DNA from: Actinomycetes bacterium
GTDB taxonomy: Bacteria; Actinomycetota; Acidimicrobiia; Acidimicrobiales; Acidimicrobiaceae
Assembly (NCBI GenBank): GCA_021819025.1
Contig: JAKASN010000125.1
Span: forward strand, 1 to 6,274
DNA: 6,274 nucleotides
Reading direction: 5' to 3'
This document shows, piece after piece, positions 1 to 5,092 of this stretch. Made by a program: the position numbers and the translations under genes. Below the pieces are notes generated by a model, which did no database searches, was not told where the DNA came from, and saw only the letters and a program-made list of their open reading frames with translations. How positions within the stretch are numbered: position 1 is the stretch's first letter; each line of letters begins with the position of its first letter.

Positions 1-631
1 CGATCTGATCTCGTCGATGAGATAAGGCCCAAAGCCGTGATGCTCGAAAATGTCAGAGAGATCCTCGACTCGGTCTTTGACGCCTTTCGACAGGATGTGG
101 AGACGCAGCTCAAACGGCTGGGCTACGCCTCGCGCTGGAGGCTGCTGAACGCCTCGGACTTCGGGGTCTCGCTGCTACGTCCGCGTGTTGTCTTGGCCGG
201 CATCCGCAATGATTTGGCGGAGCATTTCCAGTGGCCTACGCCGCTTGAGACGGAGCCACAGACAGTCGGCAGGCTTGTGCGCGACTTGATGGCAGCCAAC
301 GGCTGGGAGATGTCGAGGCGTGCGCTGAGCGGGCGGCGCGCATTGCCCCAACCTTAGTTGGAGGTTCGAAGAAGCACGGAGGCCCTGACCTCGGGCCTAC
401 GCGCGCACGTGCCGGTGGGAGTTGCTCGGCGTCAACGGCGAGACGCTGGCAGAAGAAGCTCCCAAGCCGGGATTCGCGGGGCTGCCGAGCTTGACGGTCC
501 GTATGGCGGCTCGGGTCCAGGGGTTCCCGGACGACTGGGAGGTCTTCGCACGCAAGACGACCGCATATCTCCAGGTCGGCAACGCGTTCCCGCCTCCCAT
601 CGCTGAGGCTGTTGGACGGAAGATTCGCTAA
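1..631 (+). pseudogene. DNA (cytosine-5)-methyltransferase, 3' part, two frameshifts
   Basis: The C-terminal portion of a Dcm-type 5-methylcytosine methyltransferase. Reading is open from base 1 in frame 1, so the gene starts upstream and the catalytic PCQ motif (IV) lies outside the window. Visible motifs, in order: ENV (motif VI, PKAVMLENVREI, bases 31-66), LLRPRVVLAGIR (motif VIII), RIAPTLVGGSKKHGGPDLG (frame 3, about 339-395), LTVRMAARVQGFPDDW (motif IX) and QVGNAFPPPIAEAVG (motif X, frame 2, ending at TAA 629-631). These lie in three successive frames. Each change is a -1 shift, near 304-309 and near 399-410, as expected from two single-base deletions; without repair, frame 1 stops at TAG 355-357. 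The usual Gln of motif VIII (QxRxR) is Leu. Family identity is secure from motifs VIII-X. That the gene is dead is inferred from the frame breaks, which could alternatively be sequencing errors. Confidence 0.85.
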
Positions 632-670
632 GCGGCGTCGGCTCGGCGTTTGCACGCGGTGGGCTAGCGA

Positions 671-770
671 TGACATCCTCCCCTCCCTTACGGTAGCGTC
701 TTTCCGGTCGGGTCCGCGGCATTACGCTGCATCCCCAACCAGCGGTTAACGCTTCGGATTCATCTAGCCC
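671..770 (-). mobile_element. Possible IS200/IS605 (TnpB-type) right-end / omega-RNA remnant
   Basis: No ORF here looks real. Read on the minus strand, the segment runs from GAATCCGAAGCG, through a nested hairpin, to GGGAGGGGAGGATGTCA ending at base 671. The GAGGATGTCA-type terminus is, from memory, typical of TnpB-bearing IS200/IS605 elements, where the omega-RNA scaffold ends and the guide begins. The outer stem pairs GGTTGGG (740-734) with CCCGACC (712-706) and the inner stem pairs GCAGC (730-726) with GCCGC (720-716). The outer stem needs a G-U wobble that exists only in a minus-strand RNA; on the plus strand it would be a C-A mismatch. No tnpB or tnpA remains: hicB ends at 814. The far boundary near 770 is a guess. 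This is pattern recognition without an alignment. Confidence 0.45.
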
Positions 771-813
771 ATGGGAGGCTTTGAAGCGGGGTGCCGGCAG
801 AAACGGTCGGCAG

Positions 814-1200
814 TTAGTGGGTAACTAGTTGGTGGGCCCGCTGATACGAGATACCGAGAATGTCGCCAATATCGCGCAAGGGAAGACCTTCGTTGGCGAG
901 GTCTCGAGCGAGACTTTCTGCATCGGCTTGCACTTCACGTTCGAGCCGTGTTGCGGTCTCCCGTGCTGTTCGGAGCCGGGCAGTGCGTTCAGCCACCTTT
1001 ACTGTTCCGACTTTCTCTACCTCTATGGCGACATCAAAACTATCTTCGGGAATATCAAGGGTAACGGCTACGAGAGATCGGGCCATTGATTTAGCCTCGC
1101 TGAGACGTCGGGCTTGGGTTAGCCCGCCAATCTCTGGAACGTGGACCATCCACCAACGATCCTCTCTGGTAACTGTGGCTTTGTAGATATGCTTGGTCAT
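814..1200 (-). CDS. hicB: HicB-like antitoxin with C-terminal helix-turn-helix
   Basis: A 128-aa protein resembling actinobacterial HicB-family antitoxins. Residues 5-60 form the small partial RNase-H-like HicB fold (KATVTREDRWWMVHVPEIGG, then TQARRLSEAKSMARSL and TLDIPEDSFDVAIEV). Residues 65-100 are charged, Ala/Glu-rich and probably a long helix. Residues 106-126 (LPLRDIGDILGISYQRAHQL) look like a helix-turn-helix DNA-binding motif. By family knowledge such a protein neutralises HicA by direct binding and autoregulates the operon; both roles are inferred here. The ATG at 1200-1198 overlaps the hicA stop as ATGA, with an AGAAAGG ribosome-binding site (plus bases 1208-1214) seven bases upstream inside hicA, indicating translational coupling. 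It ends in TAA at 816-814. A solo HicB-like regulator is the alternative, but the upstream partner makes the pair likely. Confidence 0.8.
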   Translation of the reverse strand: MTKHIYKATVTREDRWWMVHVPEIGGLTQARRLSEAKSMARSLVAVTLDIPEDSFDVAIEVEKVGTVKVAERTARLRTARETATRLEREVQADAESLARDLANEGLPLRDIGDILGISYQRAHQLVTH

Positions 1201-1421
1201 TCGCCAACCTTTCTATCCATGTGGCAGGTGCAACCTGCGATTGCACTGCGCGCTTTGCGGACGACACCTGGGGAGATCATCTTGTGCCCATCCGGCAGCA
1301 CGAAACCGTGTTGCCCGCTGGGGCACCCATACATCGTGTGACTCCCGTCGGTTCGCAGTGCACTCCATTTCGCCGTTTTGAATTCTTTGACGATTTTACG
1401 GGAGGATTCTTCCGCAACCAT
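1197..1421 (-). CDS. hicA: HicA-like mRNA interferase toxin
   Basis: A 74-aa protein matching the small HicA toxin layout, a double-stranded-RNA-binding-like fold: SSRKIVKEFKTAKW (residues 6-19), then RTDGSHTMYG with the conserved GSH and its His28 as the probable catalytic residue, then GFVLPDGHKMISPGVVRKARSAIAG. HicA family members cleave mRNA on the ribosome or free and are blocked by HicB. It lies immediately upstream of hicB, overlapping it by four bases (ATGA at 1200-1197), in the toxin-first order of classical hicAB. The ATG at 1421 is the only sensible start: an in-frame stop lies just upstream and no Shine-Dalgarno is evident, so translation may be weak or leaderless. The C-terminal tail (CTCHMDRKVGE) goes beyond the usual core and partly encodes the hicB ribosome-binding site. 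Sequence divergence leaves toxicity unproven. Confidence 0.7.
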   Translation of the reverse strand: MVAEESSRKIVKEFKTAKWSALRTDGSHTMYGCPSGQHGFVLPDGHKMISPGVVRKARSAIAGCTCHMDRKVGE

Positions 1422-1444
1422 GTGGCTAGTCTAGTGGGGCGGAC

Positions 1445-1472
1445 ATAATAAGTCAATCGAGATAGACGTTAA
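1445..1472 (-). promoter_or_regulatory. Candidate hicAB promoter
   Basis: On the minus strand TTAACG (1472-1467) and TATTAT (1450-1445) are separated by 16 bp, 23 bp before the hicA ATG. The -10 is close to consensus and the -35 matches four of six positions. It faces the only gene pair in that direction. No mapped start supports it. Confidence 0.3.
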
Positions 1473-1556
1473 TTTTACAAGGGACCAAACCACGCCCGGC
1501 TGGGCGCGATCCAGCCCCCACACAATACCCCAAGACATTCCATCTTTCCGCTCCCA

Positions 1557-1579
1557 ATGGCAGCTGCTGCAACTGCCAT
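1557..1579. repeat. Inverted repeat in divergent intergenic region
   Basis: Perfect 7-bp arms ATGGCAG (1557-1563) and CTGCCAT (1573-1579) enclose a 9-base spacer, with CAGCTG inside. It lies between the divergent hicA start (1421) and the start of the small operon (1689), about 110 bp before the latter. It could be an operator or a transcript hairpin; no T-run follows, so an intrinsic terminator is unlikely. The rest of 1422-1688 shows no convincing gene. Confidence 0.35.
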
Positions 1580-1688
1580 GGTTTGCGTGTCGTGATGGGC
1601 GATGGCCGGGGCACTTGGCAGCAAGCGGGCGGAAAAGGTTCGTTTTCGGTGCATACATAACCCTTGAAAGGACAAGGGGGCCACAGCG

Positions 1689-1844
1689 ATGTATGGCGAT
1701 AACCGGAACAGGTACGAGCCCGAGAGCGGACGGGAGCGAGCCAAGAGCTGGTGCTCGAGCCGCGGGCGGGACACCTATCAGGAGAGCTGGGCGGGCGTGA
1801 GAGGGTGCTGGTCGTGCAACCCCGACGGATGGGCGGGGCGATGA
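1689..1844 (+). CDS. Small Trp/Cys-containing protein, first ORF of an overlapping chain
   Basis: A 51-aa ORF not recognised as any known family. It starts at ATG 1689, the first start after an in-frame TGA, and is preceded by purine-rich AAAGGACAAGGGG about 10-20 bases upstream as a plausible ribosome-binding site. The protein is hydrophilic and Arg-rich at the N terminus (MYGDNRNRYE), then carries WCSSRGRDTY and GCWSCNPDGWAG, with Cys22, Cys40 and Cys43 and four tryptophans. The CxxC could bind metal or form a disulphide; a fourth ligand is not obvious. Its TGA (1842-1844) overlaps the next ATG as ATGA. The case for it being real rests on the ribosome-binding site and the overlapping chain, not on homology. 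No signal peptide or membrane segment is visible. Confidence 0.5.
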   Translation: MYGDNRNRYEPESGRERAKSWCSSRGRDTYQESWAGVRGCWSCNPDGWAGR

Positions 1845-1915
1845 GGTCCGTGCCGTCCCATGCCGATTTCATGAATGATACCCAGCAGCGTGGGAAGGAA
1901 GCGGGGTCAAAATGA
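1841..1915 (+). CDS. 24-codon micro-ORF linking two overlapping genes
   Basis: It runs from the ATG of the ATGA at 1841-1844 to the TGA at 1913-1915, giving MRSVPSHADFMNDTQQRGKEAGSK. The same kind of ATGA overlap joins it to the 128-aa ORF beginning at 1912. It contains the purine-rich GGGAAGGAAG that probably serves as ribosome-binding site for that next ORF, so it may be a peptide or simply a coupling leader that carries ribosomes between neighbours. It is too short to judge coding character. Confidence 0.35.
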   Translation: MRSVPSHADFMNDTQQRGKEAGSK

Positions 1916-2298
1916 GCAGGTTGCCATTGCCAAGGTTGCTCGATATAGACAACGATGATTCGACGCCGCTCACGCTGGTCTGTGATCCGAATGCTGATCC
2001 CGAAGAGATGCAAGCGTGGATGATCGGCAAACTCAGTCCCGGTACCAGCGGGGGCGAGAAGATCGTTGTGGTTACGCCAGAAACTTCCAGCCAAGGGTGT
2101 TCGCGCGACGGGTGGGCGAGATGTGTGCCATACGATGGCGACTACACGCATATGCTCCACCCGGCTAGCGGGCCAGGTCGGGGAGCGTTCTTCGTGCGTT
2201 ACTACCGAGTTGAGTACGAAGAGGACGCAGGAGAAACTCTGGCATGGGGACTGCGCAACGCTGAAACCAAAATGCTTTTGGAAACGGGACCACAGTGA
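1912..2298 (+). CDS. Hypothetical acidic soluble protein
   Basis: A 128-aa protein of unrecognised family. ATG 1912 sits in an ATGA overlap with the preceding micro-ORF and has GGGAAGGAAG about 12 bases upstream, which fixes the start. The sequence is acidic, with Asp/Glu clusters near residues 11-16 (DIDNDD), 25-32 and 102-105 (YEED), and alternates hydrophobic strands (KIVVVTPE at 50-57, GAFFVRYYRVEYEE at 91-104) with loops. This suggests a small alpha/beta or beta-rich soluble domain. Cys24, Cys63 and Cys71 are present but not in a metal-binding pattern. There is no signal peptide or membrane helix. Codon third positions are mostly G/C and the frame is clean. The membrane protein 58 bp downstream on the same strand may be a partner, by proximity only. 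Confidence 0.65.
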   Translation: MSRLPLPRLLDIDNDDSTPLTLVCDPNADPEEMQAWMIGKLSPGTSGGEKIVVVTPETSSQGCSRDGWARCVPYDGDYTHMLHPASGPGRGAFFVRYYRVEYEEDAGETLAWGLRNAETKMLLETGPQ

Positions 2299-2356
2299 AA
2301 GCCCTGACACTGCCGAACGGTTACGAGCGTCGACTCGCGCTTGACTTATCACAGCG

Positions 2357-2851
2357 GTGTTGGGTGTGGGCGAGACCCTAAGCGATCCCGGTGGTTGGAG
2401 AGCTGTCGGGCTGATAGCAATCTGGCTGATTCCCCTCGTGGCACTTTGCCTTGTTTCGTGGTTGAGCCCGGATCGCGCCGTATGGTTCCTAGCGCCCCTA
2501 GTCACTGGAGTCATCGGACTTAGCGTCTGGTTCGCGATCAACCAGGGAACCTGGAGATCCTTCGAAAACCGGCATGGCCCGATCCAGGTTGTGATCGTCT
2601 TCGCGCTCTCAGCACCTCTCGCCCTTTGGGGACTGCACCGAACCTTGTGGGCCGGCGTGATGCTGGTAATGGTTGGCGCCGCGTCAATCCTCGTTGCGCA
2701 AGCCGTAGGTCGCGGCGGGAGCTCCTCCTTGGCTATTGCGAGCTTCGCGCCCTTAGTTACAGGCCTCCTTTACTTGGCGGCAGTGTACCAGGATCGCGGC
2801 CGTGCCAGACCTGGGGAGATCCCTCCGCCGCAATACCCGAAATCACCCTGA
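2357..2851 (+). CDS. Five-helix membrane protein, unknown function
   Basis: A 164-aa integral membrane protein of unrecognised family. Hydrophobic segments are at about residues 17-36 (GLIAIWLIPLVALCLVSWL), 41-61, 76-94, 97-117 and 124-144. They are followed by a polar Arg/Pro-rich tail, QDRGRARPGEIPPPQYPKSP. The longest loop (about 62-75, NQGTWRSFENRHGP) separates helices 2 and 3. No channel, transporter or enzyme signature is visible. The start is uncertain: GTG 2357 is the first candidate after TGA 2342-2344, and no good ribosome-binding site precedes it. It follows the 128-aa ORF by 58 bp on the same strand with no obvious terminator between, so co-transcription is possible. Uninterrupted frame and segment spacing make it very likely a real gene. 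Confidence 0.7.
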   Translation: MLGVGETLSDPGGWRAVGLIAIWLIPLVALCLVSWLSPDRAVWFLAPLVTGVIGLSVWFAINQGTWRSFENRHGPIQVVIVFALSAPLALWGLHRTLWAGVMLVMVGAASILVAQAVGRGGSSSLAIASFAPLVTGLLYLAAVYQDRGRARPGEIPPPQYPKSP

Positions 2852-2866
2852 ACCCAGTAGCTGGGT
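2852..2866 (+). terminator. Small hairpin after the membrane gene
   Basis: ACCCAG (2852-2857) and CTGGGT (2861-2866) form a perfect 6-bp stem with a three-base TAG loop, starting directly after the TGA of the membrane gene. No T-tract follows, so at best it is a weak terminator or a transcript-end structure. Confidence 0.3.
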
Positions 2867-2911
2867 CCCTCAAAATCAAGTCACCTGATCTTGCTATGGT
2901 ACGCTCGGAAT

Positions 2912-3289
2912 GTGAAGGTATTCGGGCTCGATCATATCCAACTAGCAATGCCCGCAGGAAAAGAGAACGATGCGCGCCAATTTTATAGCGCGCTTTTGGG
3001 TCTTGTGGAAATACCCAAACCTGCGAATCTTGTCAAGCGAGGAGGGTGTTGGTTTCAGGGCGAGGCAGTAACGATCCACCTTGGCGTGGAAGCTGATTTC
3101 CGTCCTCAACGTAAAGCACACCCCGCACTCCTCGTAGAAGACCTGGAGGCGCTAAGATCGATGCTCGGGCTGAAGGGGTTTCCGGTTGTGACCGACGAGC
3201 CTCTTGAAGGGTATTCCCGGCTATACACTGAGGATCCTTTCGGGAATCGGATCGAGCTCATGGAGCCCACCTCTCATATGGTGACTTGA
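2912..3289 (+). CDS. VOC-family (glyoxalase/bleomycin-resistance fold) protein
   Basis: A 125-aa single vicinal-oxygen-chelate module pair. Landmarks are MKVFGLDHIQLAMPAGKEND at the start with His8, RQFYSALLGLVEIPKP, GGCWFQGEAVTIHLGVE with His57, KAHPALLVEDLEAL, and the closing YTEDPFGNRIELMEP with Glu115. His8 and Glu115 sit where VOC proteins usually place metal ligands; the substrate cannot be read from the sequence, and lactoylglutathione lyase, thiol transfer or dioxygenase activity are all possible. GTG 2912 is preferred over TTG 2891 because family members begin at this strand; a short CGGAA precedes it, and TATGGT (2895-2900) could be a -10 element for a nearly leaderless transcript. 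The frame is intact. It lies 60 bp after the membrane gene on the same strand, without clear functional linkage. Confidence 0.88.
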   Translation: MKVFGLDHIQLAMPAGKENDARQFYSALLGLVEIPKPANLVKRGGCWFQGEAVTIHLGVEADFRPQRKAHPALLVEDLEALRSMLGLKGFPVVTDEPLEGYSRLYTEDPFGNRIELMEPTSHMVT

Positions 3290-3387
3290 GGGGCAACTGA
3301 TCGCTACGGTTCAGCCTCCCGCAAAAAAGGGACTCTGGGGCCATGCGACAAAACTGCGAGCGTAAGAAGTCTTTGACCCAGGTGTGG

Positions 3388-4078
3388 TTAGGCAGAGCCC
3401 ACGCTCGGTGAATTTTTGTTGGCGCGAGTTCCGTAGTCGTAAGCCCAGATGATCTCGTTGAGAAACGACTCGCGGCCGAACAAGGCATCGCGAACTACTT
3501 TTGCGTAGTGCACCTCCCAGTAGTCGAGGTGTGGGCATAAGGTACCGTCGTCAGTGAGAAGTCTCCAAGCTTGCTCAACGCGCGGCTCCAGAAACTCCCA
3601 ATAGTCGCCGAAATCGTCGTTGTAGCCGAACGCGATGCCCTTGACGGTTTCGTATGTCTGGCCCTTGAAACCGACCCGGCTGCCAGTCGCCGAGCGCATG
3701 GTCTTCATCCGTCTGGCGCGTATGCACTTTGCCAGTATTGAACTGTGGATCGATGTAGATGAGCCGAAAGCTTGCGTCCGGCAGTGTTCGAAGAAACTCC
3801 AAATTATCGCCCTTGACGACAAGATCATCTCTGTACGGGGTCCAGTGCACGCTCAGCCCTACGCTTGGAAAATCGTCTCGGAGCGTTGAGCCGTCGAAGT
3901 CTGGATCTATCTGATGCAGGGCCGAGCGGTAGAGAAGCGCGGGCGGGCGGGTTGCGGACATGCTCATCGCCACAGTGGAGATGATCTCAATACCGTCGGC
4001 GCGTTCGGCGATGGCTGCGCCGGCGAGGTCGGAGTGATACGGCTTCTGGATAATTTCCGCGTCGTATTTGAGCGCCAC
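3388..4078 (-). pseudogene. Broken DNA N4-cytosine/N6-adenine methyltransferase
   Basis: A beta-type site-specific DNA methyltransferase remnant. From the GTG at 4078, frame A gives VHWTPYRDDLVVKGDNLEFL and LIYIDPQFNTG (residues 107-116, motif IV). Homology then continues in frame B with MRSATGSRVGFKGQTYETVK, YWEFLEPRVEQAWRLL, HLDYWEVHYAKVV and FLNEIIWAYDYG (motif VIII region). The frames join near base 3712 by a +1 (or -2) shift. Motif IV reads DPQF where the family has DPPF/DPPY, so catalysis would probably be lost even with the frame repaired. After RANKNS, resemblance ends and translation stops at 3388; the recognition domain and the FxGxG SAM motif, C-terminal in this class, are missing. 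The start is unsure: the frame is open upstream to 4231, while ATG 3967 (residue 38) would fit a normal N terminus. It is unrelated to the cytosine-5 enzyme at 1-631. Confidence 0.82.
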
Positions 4079-4183
4079 TCCCCCGTCGTGCTGCGTGCCT
4101 CCGCTCGAAGCGCTTGGGCCGGGCGTATATGTATCGGGTCTCGCTAATGTTATGGGCCGATAGTAGCGCTGCGAGCGGAGTAG

Positions 4184-4518
4184 ATGAAATATGTGTGCAC
4201 GCTTTGCGGATCTTTGCTGGGCGGAGATGGTTCACGGCTGAGATGGTTGAGGGGCGGGTGAGGCCGATTCGGCGATGTTCGGGATGCTGGTTGCGGACGG
4301 GGCGAAAGCTGGATTCTGAGTCGGGGGTTGGGGAAGGGGCGATTGGCCACCACACCCTACGCAATGTCATAAAACGCATGTTCGCGCGGGTCGATTCTCG
4401 GAGTCCTCGAGGGCGAGACGGATGTCGAATGCGCCGAAATAGTCAAGCAGGCCAACCTGCCCGAAGGCAAAGAAAAACCAAAGAGGTAGACTCCAGAGGC
4501 CGCCATGGTCGCCTATGA
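4184..4518 (+). pseudogene. Possible frameshifted four-cysteine zinc-ribbon protein
   Basis: ATG 4184, preceded by GGAG at 4177-4180, opens MKYVCTLCGSLLGGD and soon hits TGA 4259-4261. In the neighbouring frame (-1) the text continues as FTAEMVEGRVRPIRRCSGCW. Removing one apparent single-base deletion near 4228-4231 therefore gives a CxxC-x23-CxxC zinc ribbon of about 36 residues followed by an open frame to 4518. No family is assigned, and the 3' end could be much earlier than 4518. The opposite strand is also open here (upstream extension of the methyltransferase to 4231), so this is one reading of an ambiguous stretch. A second fragment in the original frame, 4373-4489 (ending EGKEKPKR, TAG), may belong to the same decayed gene. 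Confidence 0.28.
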
Positions 4519-5092
4519 GAAAGCTAATGCTGCGGTCGTGGCAGCCAAGGCGGTCTTTGAGGATGTCCTCGCGGTCCACGATATGCCTGGTGCCCATGCC
4601 GCGGTCGATGCCTTCTACGACGCCATTCGAGTATTGAGCGCAGCGGCGGCGGATGTTCGTACAGCAGCGGCGAAGGATGCTTTCGAAGGGGGGCCGGTGC
4701 AGATCCCCCTTCAGTGCCGATGCGAACCAGGCATACCCCGCGATGGTGAACACGACCCGTCCCGTAAGCCGATCACCGTACGGCCACGCAGGTGCTGCGG
4801 CATGTCGTCACCTGCGGTGGATCGTCGCTGCGTCAATGCCTCTCGTCGCCTACTCCTGTCGATGGCCGTGCCAGGAGGCATCGTGGCCCCGCAGATCGAA
4901 GCGTTCGACGACAGCTCGGTCTTGATCAGTTCCAACAACCTCCCGAAGCCGAGCCTCGGGAGCAACCAGAAGGACGCCGAAGCGCAGACCGTCGACCGGC
5001 CCGCAGGTTACCATCTCCGCTTCAGTCCCGTCCTCGTAGAACACGCTGAGGTGCTCGACCGATGGGTCGCAACGCACGACTATCCCTCGTAG
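4505..5092 (+). CDS. Hypothetical Ala-rich helical ORF, 3' half antisense to clp-N gene
   Basis: ATG 4505 has AGAGG six bases upstream. The first about 62 residues ([20 protein letters not shown] through [10 protein letters not shown]) are Ala-rich and amphipathic-helical with G/C-ending codons, so they look coding. From about base 4700 the protein becomes Arg/Pro/Cys-rich and low in coding character, and from 4850 it runs antisense to the Clp N-domain gene. The real gene is probably a short or truncated one ending near 4700 after loss of its 3' part, with the remaining 195-aa frame being chance. The same frame is open before the ATG back to a TAG at 4487-4489, so a nonsense-split longer gene is possible. 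No family is recognised. Confidence 0.3.
   Translation: MVAYEKANAAVVAAKAVFEDVLAVHDMPGAHAAVDAFYDAIRVLSAAAADVRTAAAKDAFEGGPVQIPLQCRCEPGIPRDGEHDPSRKPITVRPRRCCGMSSPAVDRRCVNASRRLLLSMAVPGGIVAPQIEAFDDSSVLISSNNLPKPSLGSNQKDAEAQTVDRPAGYHLRFSPVLVEHAEVLDRWVATHDYPS
4787..4816 (-). terminator. Stem-loop downstream of the clp-N gene
   Basis: Perfect 8-bp arms CGCAGGTG and CACCTGCG (plus bases 4787-4794 and 4809-4816) with a 14-base loop lie 34 bp past the stop of the minus-strand Clp-N gene. There is no T-run on either side. It is a candidate transcript-end structure, or a chance hairpin in GC-rich DNA. Confidence 0.3.

Noticed and set aside
361..380. GGTTCGAA, reminiscent of a tRNA T-loop
   Set aside because: It lies inside methyltransferase codons (VGGSKK) and no acceptor, D or anticodon stems can be built around it. 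No tRNA, rRNA or CRISPR array was seen in the window.
236..722. Several minus-strand frames over the cytosine methyltransferase
   Set aside because: The plus strand carries unmistakable methyltransferase motifs; the minus frames are Arg/Ser/Pro-rich shadows.
860..1341. Plus-strand frames opposite hicAB
   Set aside because: hicA and hicB have family motifs, an ATGA junction and a ribosome-binding site; the opposite frames have none.
1453..2541. Long minus-strand open frame of 362 codons
   Set aside because: It lies antisense to the overlapping small ORFs, the 128-aa ORF and the start of the membrane gene. Its protein is Ser/Pro/Arg-rich without domain-like order, and the plus strand has ribosome-binding sites and ATGA junctions. 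Its length is plausible for a chance frame in GC-rich DNA.
3317..3334. CCC...AAAAAA...GGG as a terminator after the VOC gene
   Set aside because: The stem is only three base pairs with the A-run in the loop, which is not a credible terminator on either strand.
3258..3538. Minus-strand frames that might continue the truncated methyltransferase
   Set aside because: Both alternative frames were read past the NEIIWAYDYG motif; neither shows the expected continuation or any later methyltransferase motif.
4367..4753. Minus-strand 128-codon frame
   Set aside because: It is antisense to the Ala-rich plus-strand ORF, has poor amino-acid composition and no ribosome-binding site or family resemblance.
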